A stretch of DNA of 17,071 nt from an uncultured Lachnospiraceae bacterium. Lineage in GTDB: Bacteria; Bacillota; Clostridia; Lachnospirales; Lachnospiraceae. Made by a program: the position numbers and the translations under genes. This document shows, piece by piece, positions 13,730 through 17,071 of the stretch; positions within the stretch are counted from its first letter, which is position 1; every line of letters begins with the position of its first letter. The DNA lies in contig CAJUQJ010000065.1 in NCBI GenBank assembly GCA_910588215.1, positions 1-17,071 on the forward strand. The letters run 5' to 3'. The notes beneath the pieces are model-generated. The model did not search any database, had not been told where the DNA came from, and was given only the letters and a program-made list of their open reading frames with translations.

Positions 13730-14831
13730 GTGGTAGAATTGGATAACATGAAATCCGAGCTCCTGGCTTATGAAAGTCCCTTAGCGGAAGTGAGGGATTC
13801 ACTTTGACTTAGCGAATAAGTCGAAGCGGATCGAGGAGTTGGAAATGGAAATGCAGGCGCCTGATTTCTGGAACGATCCGGAGAAGTCGAACCAGAAGAT
13901 GAGGGAGGCCAAGAATCTGAAGGATATTGTTGGCACGATGGACGGCTTATCCAGCCAATATGAGGATATCCTGACCCTGATCGAGATGGGATATGAGGAC
14001 AATGATCCCGCGATCATACCGGATATAGAACAGGAATTGAAGGAATTCAAGGAAACCTTCGAGAATATCCGGATCAATACGCTTTTGTCCGGAGAGTATG
14101 ACAGGAATAATGCCATCCTCAAATTAAATGCGGGAGCGGGCGGCACGGAGAGCTGCGACTGGTGCAGCATGCTGTACCGTATGTATACGAGATGGGCGGA
14201 ACGCAAGGGATTTGCCCTTGATGTGATCGACTATCTGGACGGTGACGAGGCAGGTATCAAATCGGTGACTTTCCAGATCAACGGCGAGAATGCCTACGGC
14301 TATCTGAAATCAGAGAAAGGTGTTCACAGGCTTGTGCGTATATCGCCTTTTAATGCGCAGGGCAAGCGGCAGACCTCTTTTGTGTCGCTGGACGTGATGC
14401 CGGACATCGAGGACGATGTGGATGTGGACGTCAGAGACGAGGATATCCGTATCGATACCTATCGAAGCAGTGGTGCGGGCGGACAGCATATTAACAAGAC
14501 GTCTTCGGCGATCCGGATCACCCATTTTCCGACGGGGATCGTGGTAACCTGCCAGAACGAGCGGAGCCAGTTCCAGAATAAGGATAAGGCGATGCAGATG
14601 TTAAAGGCGAAGCTGTATATGCTCAAACAGGAAGAGAATGCCGAGAAACTGTCTGATATCCGGGGTGACGTGAAGGAGATCGGCTGGGGTAACCAGATCC
14701 GTTCCTATGTCATGCAGCCCTACACGATGGTCAAGGACCACAGGACCAATGAGGAATCCGGCAATGTGGATGCAGTTATGGACGGAGCCATCGATCCGTT
14801 TATCAATGCGTATCTGCGGTGGATCAATTGA
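13730..14831 (+). CDS. prfB: Peptide chain release factor 2, made by programmed +1 frameshift
   Basis: This ends translation at UGA and UAA codons. The gene is in two frames. A GTG at 13730 (preceded by AGGTGGTGA) starts a 25-codon frame ending CTT-TGA at 13802-13807. A +1 slip, skipping T13805, continues with GAC at 13806 to the stop at 14829-14831, giving 366 residues, the normal length. The N-terminus reads ELDNMKSELLAYESPLAE, as in other RF2 proteins. RF2 features are present: the SPF codon-recognition tripeptide (ISPFNAQGKR) and the GGQ loop (SGAGGQHINKTS). The slip site has the classical CUU-UGA-C form. The upstream purine-rich stimulator is GAGGG, 5 bases from CUU, farther than the 3 bases of the E. 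coli gene. The protein adjusts its own synthesis: low RF2 slows UGA reading and favours the slip. Confidence 0.95.
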
Positions 14832-14894
14832 TTCCCGCGAGCAATGAGCCGAGTGGCTGCTTGCAGCGAGGTCTTTGATTTGGTGAATAATAGG

Positions 14895-14930
14895 AAAGCG
14901 GCCAACTGTCTGACAGTCAGCCGCTTTTAT
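14895..14930. terminator. Bidirectional terminator between prfB and the DUF975 gene
   Basis: AAAGCGGC (14895-14902) pairs with GCCGCTTT (14920-14927), and an inner actgt/acagt helix extends the stem. The right arm ends in TTTT and the left arm begins with AAA, so it can serve the convergent genes on both strands (prfB ends 64 bases before; the DUF975 stop lies 22 bases after). Confidence 0.8.
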
Positions 14931-14951
14931 GATGCGCGAAAACTCGAAAAG

Positions 14952-15680
14952 TTAGTGCTCGCGATTGGAATTGTTGATGATACTCATATAAAACTCTGCC
15001 AGCGTCGCATTCATGTAAGGCGACACCCAGAGAAGTGCGATCCCGCAGGAGAGCAGGCCCAGCAGCAGAAGCGGCACGAAACTGAGAAAGATATAAAACA
15101 GCCGGATCTTGTTGCCGGACATTAGCTTTCTACTCATGGAGAGCAGTTCCTTGGCGGTATACTGCGGAAAGTCATGCAACAGGAAAAAGGCCGGTGCGTA
15201 GAGCAGATTCAATGCAAGGGAGACCAGACCGGAGAGGATCATACACACGCCGTACCGTGTGAGCGCAGAAGCATCCGGAGAAGAAGGCATCCTGTATAGC
15301 ACGATATATTCGGGCAGGCTGCCGATGAAAGTGATCAGCGTAAGCCAGGACTGGATCGTCAGGGCTTTGTCAGAGTGCATACGAAAACCGTAGAAGACAT
15401 CGTTGACAACGGCAATATGTCCGGTCACGATCTTCAGATAAAAATATGCGACCCCGGAAGACAGCAGCCCGGTAAAAACAGATACGGCAAAGAGCAGAGC
15501 ATAATGGATCAGAGCTCCGAGCGGAGTATTCGTGCTTCCGGCTACTGAAGTGATGGAAACGGTAGCAAAGCCCGTGAGAAAGGTCACGAGCAGGCAGGCG
15601 CCCACGGCGCTGCCGTAACGGCCGAACATATGCTCCCTTGCGGCAGCTTTGAGTGCCGCAGAAGATTGATGCAAACTCAT
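14952..15680 (-). CDS. DUF975-family integral membrane protein
   Basis: This is a 242-residue protein of unknown function with about six hydrophobic segments. It fits DUF975 (PF06161), a family of Firmicute membrane proteins. The features are a short basic N-terminus with AALKAAAREHMFGRYG, long helices, a central stretch with YAPAFFLLHDFPQYTAKELLSMSRKLMSGNK (motif core around residues 168-197), and a final WVSPYMNATLAEFYMSI. The ATG (15680) is preceded by GGGAGG on the minus strand. It is the third gene of a minus-strand run, only 15 bases after the HExxH protein gene, so the two should be co-transcribed. DUF975 proteins are suspected of roles in peptide or lantibiotic export and cell-envelope stress, but none is shown here. 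The terminator at 14895-14930 follows. Confidence 0.85.
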   Translation of the reverse strand: MSLHQSSAALKAAAREHMFGRYGSAVGACLLVTFLTGFATVSITSVAGSTNTPLGALIHYALLFAVSVFTGLLSSGVAYFYLKIVTGHIAVVNDVFYGFRMHSDKALTIQSWLTLITFIGSLPEYIVLYRMPSSPDASALTRYGVCMILSGLVSLALNLLYAPAFFLLHDFPQYTAKELLSMSRKLMSGNKIRLFYIFLSFVPLLLLGLLSCGIALLWVSPYMNATLAEFYMSIINNSNREH

Positions 15681-15695
15681 ATAGAACCTCCCAAA

Positions 15696-16205
15696 TCAGA
15701 ATCCGGCGTCAAAATTTCTCCCCCGGTACTTACCTGCGGCATCGGAAGATTTCATTTCTTTCTGGTACGGATTATCTTCGTTGTAGTATTTGATCTGTGT
15801 AGCCGTAGTGCCGCCGGATACGTAGGTACGGCCGCATTCCGGACAGACGGCTGTCTTGATCGAGACATTGCAGGATACGACCTTGCCGTTGTTCTGTGCG
15901 GCATCCTTGTAGGCATTGCTCACATGCTCCTGTTCGTGGCTACGCACCTTAGATGCGGCGGCACTCGGGTCAATATGGGAAGCAGCTTTGAAAGAGACGT
16001 TCTCGTCGGAACCGTCCTGATACTTGCGTTCCTTACAAGTCTGGCACTCAGCAGGTGAGGATTCCTTGCCTGCTTTCTTCTCGGTGGACTGGCCCGGGTT
16101 GCGGATGATGGTACGCTCGGTTTCCGGTACTGCCGTTGCAGACGCATTTCCGGCTGTATAAGAACGGTCATAACCGTTTACTGTATTATAGGTTGAACCG
16201 ATCAT
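15696..16205 (-). CDS. Small HExxH putative metallopeptidase (SprA-related-like)
   Basis: This is a 169-residue protein. The key motif is SHEQEHV, with H90, E91 and H94 forming HExxH, the usual zinc site of metallopeptidases. The region from CQTCKERKYQDGSD (54-67) through NVSFKAASHIDPSAAASKVRSHEQEH to SIKTAVCPECGRTYVSGGTT resembles the family I recall as SprA-related (PF12118). Two CxxC pairs (C54/C57 and C121/C124) could hold a second metal. The N-terminal 50 residues are polar and low in structure, with no signal peptide. The ATG follows AGAAGG on the minus strand. It lies between two membrane proteins. Activity, and whether it acts inside the cell, are unknown. The third zinc ligand was not identified. 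If the zinc pairs only hold the fold, it could lack protease activity. Confidence 0.8.
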   Translation of the reverse strand: MIGSTYNTVNGYDRSYTAGNASATAVPETERTIIRNPGQSTEKKAGKESSPAECQTCKERKYQDGSDENVSFKAASHIDPSAAASKVRSHEQEHVSNAYKDAAQNNGKVVSCNVSIKTAVCPECGRTYVSGGTTATQIKYYNEDNPYQKEMKSSDAAGKYRGRNFDAGF

Positions 16206-16260
16206 AATAGTTTCCTTCTTTCCTGAATGTTTGTGATGCTATATATAAGGTACTGGCCGG

Positions 16261-16734
16261 TTACGGGGCGCTGATGCCGCCGTCATCCAGTATCATCCTG
16301 AGCATTTCTTCATAAGACATGCCGTACTGGCTCTCGAAGAGATCATTGACCTGATCCATGATCTCCGGCTTCGTGTAGAGCATGTAAATACTTGTTCCGC
16401 ACAGGGCACAGTTGGCGATCAGGCCGATGGTGGCGCAGATGATACCTGCTCTTGCCTTGGCGTTCATCTTAGGGATACGCCCTCTGGAAAGCAGCGCCAA
16501 TACAATGGCGATACTGCCGAAGACGAAGGGCGGATAGATCGTCATGGAGATAAAAGTAGCCAGGGTAAGGATACCCATGATCATCGCTGCTGAGGCCAGC
16601 CGCTCTCCGGAAAAACCGTTCGGATAGCGTCCACGGCCCGGATTCCCATAGGGATTGCCGTTGCCGTAAAGGTTACCATTGCCATAGGGATTATCGTTAT
16701 TGTTAGTATTGTTGTATGGATTGTTATCGTACAT
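16261..16734 (-). CDS. DUF4190-like small membrane protein with Asn-Gly-Tyr-rich N-terminus
   Basis: This is a 157-residue protein with a cytoplasmic-looking, low-complexity N-terminus (1-45) built from Asn, Gly, Tyr and Pro (NPYGNGN, NLYGNGN and NPYGNP units). Three hydrophobic segments follow (about 47-66, 68-84 and 96-120) and then an acidic tail (121-157). The pairs of helices around Pro and the SRGRIPKMNAKARAG loop resemble DUF4190-type small membrane proteins. The start is preceded by GAAAGG on the minus strand. It is the first gene of a minus-strand group of three. The gap of 55 bases to the next gene has no terminator. The Asn-rich repeats may have grown by slippage. The function is unknown. 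The extended -10 promoter at 16811-16819 is upstream. Confidence 0.8.
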   Translation of the reverse strand: MYDNNPYNNTNNNDNPYGNGNLYGNGNPYGNPGRGRYPNGFSGERLASAAMIMGILTLATFISMTIYPPFVFGSIAIVLALLSRGRIPKMNAKARAGIICATIGLIANCALCGTSIYMLYTKPEIMDQVNDLFESQYGMSYEEMLRMILDDGGISAP

Positions 16735-17071
16735 AGAACACCTTTCTGCCTTGCCGTAGCCGGTGATAGAAAACGACAGCGGATGGAATGCTGGCCGCTG
16801 ACATAGATTCAGTATACCACAGTTTATGTGGAAAGACTACAGAAATTATGTGTTTAGAGACTGTTATGACTTTGCTCTTTTCTATTCATGGCCCAGGGGC
16901 CGCTCATAGTAACGATTCGGGGCGATATTTAAGAATTTTGCTTCGCAAAAATCGCCCCTCACTCCTGAATCATGTTTTCACGGATTGCGCAGTTTGGCGC
17001 ATTCCTGACCCGTGAATAGTTACAGTTCACGGCCTAACCGGCCGCAAACTGTAACGCATCCAACCCATTCC
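16735..17071. repeat. Gene-free end with hairpin-rich repeat block
   Basis: No gene is supported here. The part to 16819 holds the promoter of the minus-strand trio. From about 16885 there is a block of inverted repeats: ggggcgat with atcgcccc (16919-16926 and 16951-16958) enclosing ttttgc-ttc-gcaaaa (16936-16950). Next come ccgtgaa with ttcacgg (17010-17016 and 17026-17032), and gttacagtt with aactgtaac (17019-17027 and 17047-17055). The tgaatagttaca core (17013-17024) also occurs near 9935, and a close variant at 41-55. This looks like a dispersed chromosomal repeat family cut by the window edge. Confidence 0.6.
16811..16819 (-). promoter_or_regulatory. Extended -10 promoter for the minus-strand trio
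   Basis: Read on the minus strand there is TGG-TATACT (16819 down to 16811). This has a TG one base before a -10 box that matches the consensus in five of six positions. The -35 position is poor, which is acceptable for an extended -10. It lies 76 bases upstream of the start codon at 16734. Confidence 0.45.

Noticed and set aside
13839..14831. prfB as an intact single-frame gene starting at ATG 13839
   Set aside because: This start would remove the conserved RF2 N-terminus. The upstream 25 codons plus the CTT-TGA-C slip site restore the full length.
16788..17015. 75-codon frame at the end of the window
   Set aside because: It runs through the promoter of the minus-strand genes and the hairpin repeat block, with no ribosome binding site.

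Overview
The window reads as chromosomal DNA of a Gram-positive anaerobe of the class Clostridia, most likely the family Lachnospiraceae. This rests on protein style, not on a database search: strong AGGAGG-type ribosome binding sites, a butyrate-forming ptb-buk pair, DUF975 and small Lachnospiraceae-type membrane proteins, a stand-alone AICAR transformylase next to a PurO-like IMP cyclohydrolase, and a Firmicute-type SecA with a C-terminal zinc motif. Base composition is balanced over most of the window. The exception is about 4.66-6.15 kb, which is visibly AT-rich.

Layout. (1) 95-748: promoter and a small two-helix membrane protein (DUF6106-like). (2) 833-4657: purine block, with guaB (IMP dehydrogenase), a PurO-type IMP cyclohydrolase and a stand-alone AICAR formyltransferase, closed by a hairpin. 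Together these would make IMP from AICAR and pass it to XMP and GMP. A 168-bp imperfect palindrome with perfect 17-bp ends sits between the last two genes. (3) 4673-6098: an AT-rich cassette, hicA-hicB followed by a SecB-like chaperone gene that overlaps hicB by one base. HicB carries an unusually long C-terminal tail. This has the hallmarks of a toxin-antitoxin-chaperone (TAC) module. It starts with a promoter and operator palindrome and ends in two copies of a 49-nt double-hairpin repeat, the second with a T-tract. (4) 6123-8548: ptb-buk, the butyryl-CoA to butyrate plus ATP route, with its own promoter and a strong terminator. (5) 8610-9836: a six-helix membrane protein and a small winged-helix regulator, each preceded by operator-like repeats. 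(6) 10162-10935: an XRE-type regulator fused to membrane helices. (7) 10947-14930: secA and prfB. prfB needs a programmed +1 frameshift at CTT-TGA-C. (8) 14952-16816, minus strand: three genes (a DUF4190-like membrane protein, a small HExxH putative metallopeptidase and a DUF975 membrane protein), convergent with prfB across a shared terminator. (9) The two ends of the window and 9935-9946 carry fragments of a dispersed short repeat (core tgaatagttaca or a variant).

The most interesting element is the HicAB-SecB-like cassette. The palindromic element at 3207-3374 and the HExxH membrane-linked cluster come next. All family calls were made by eye from sequence motifs.
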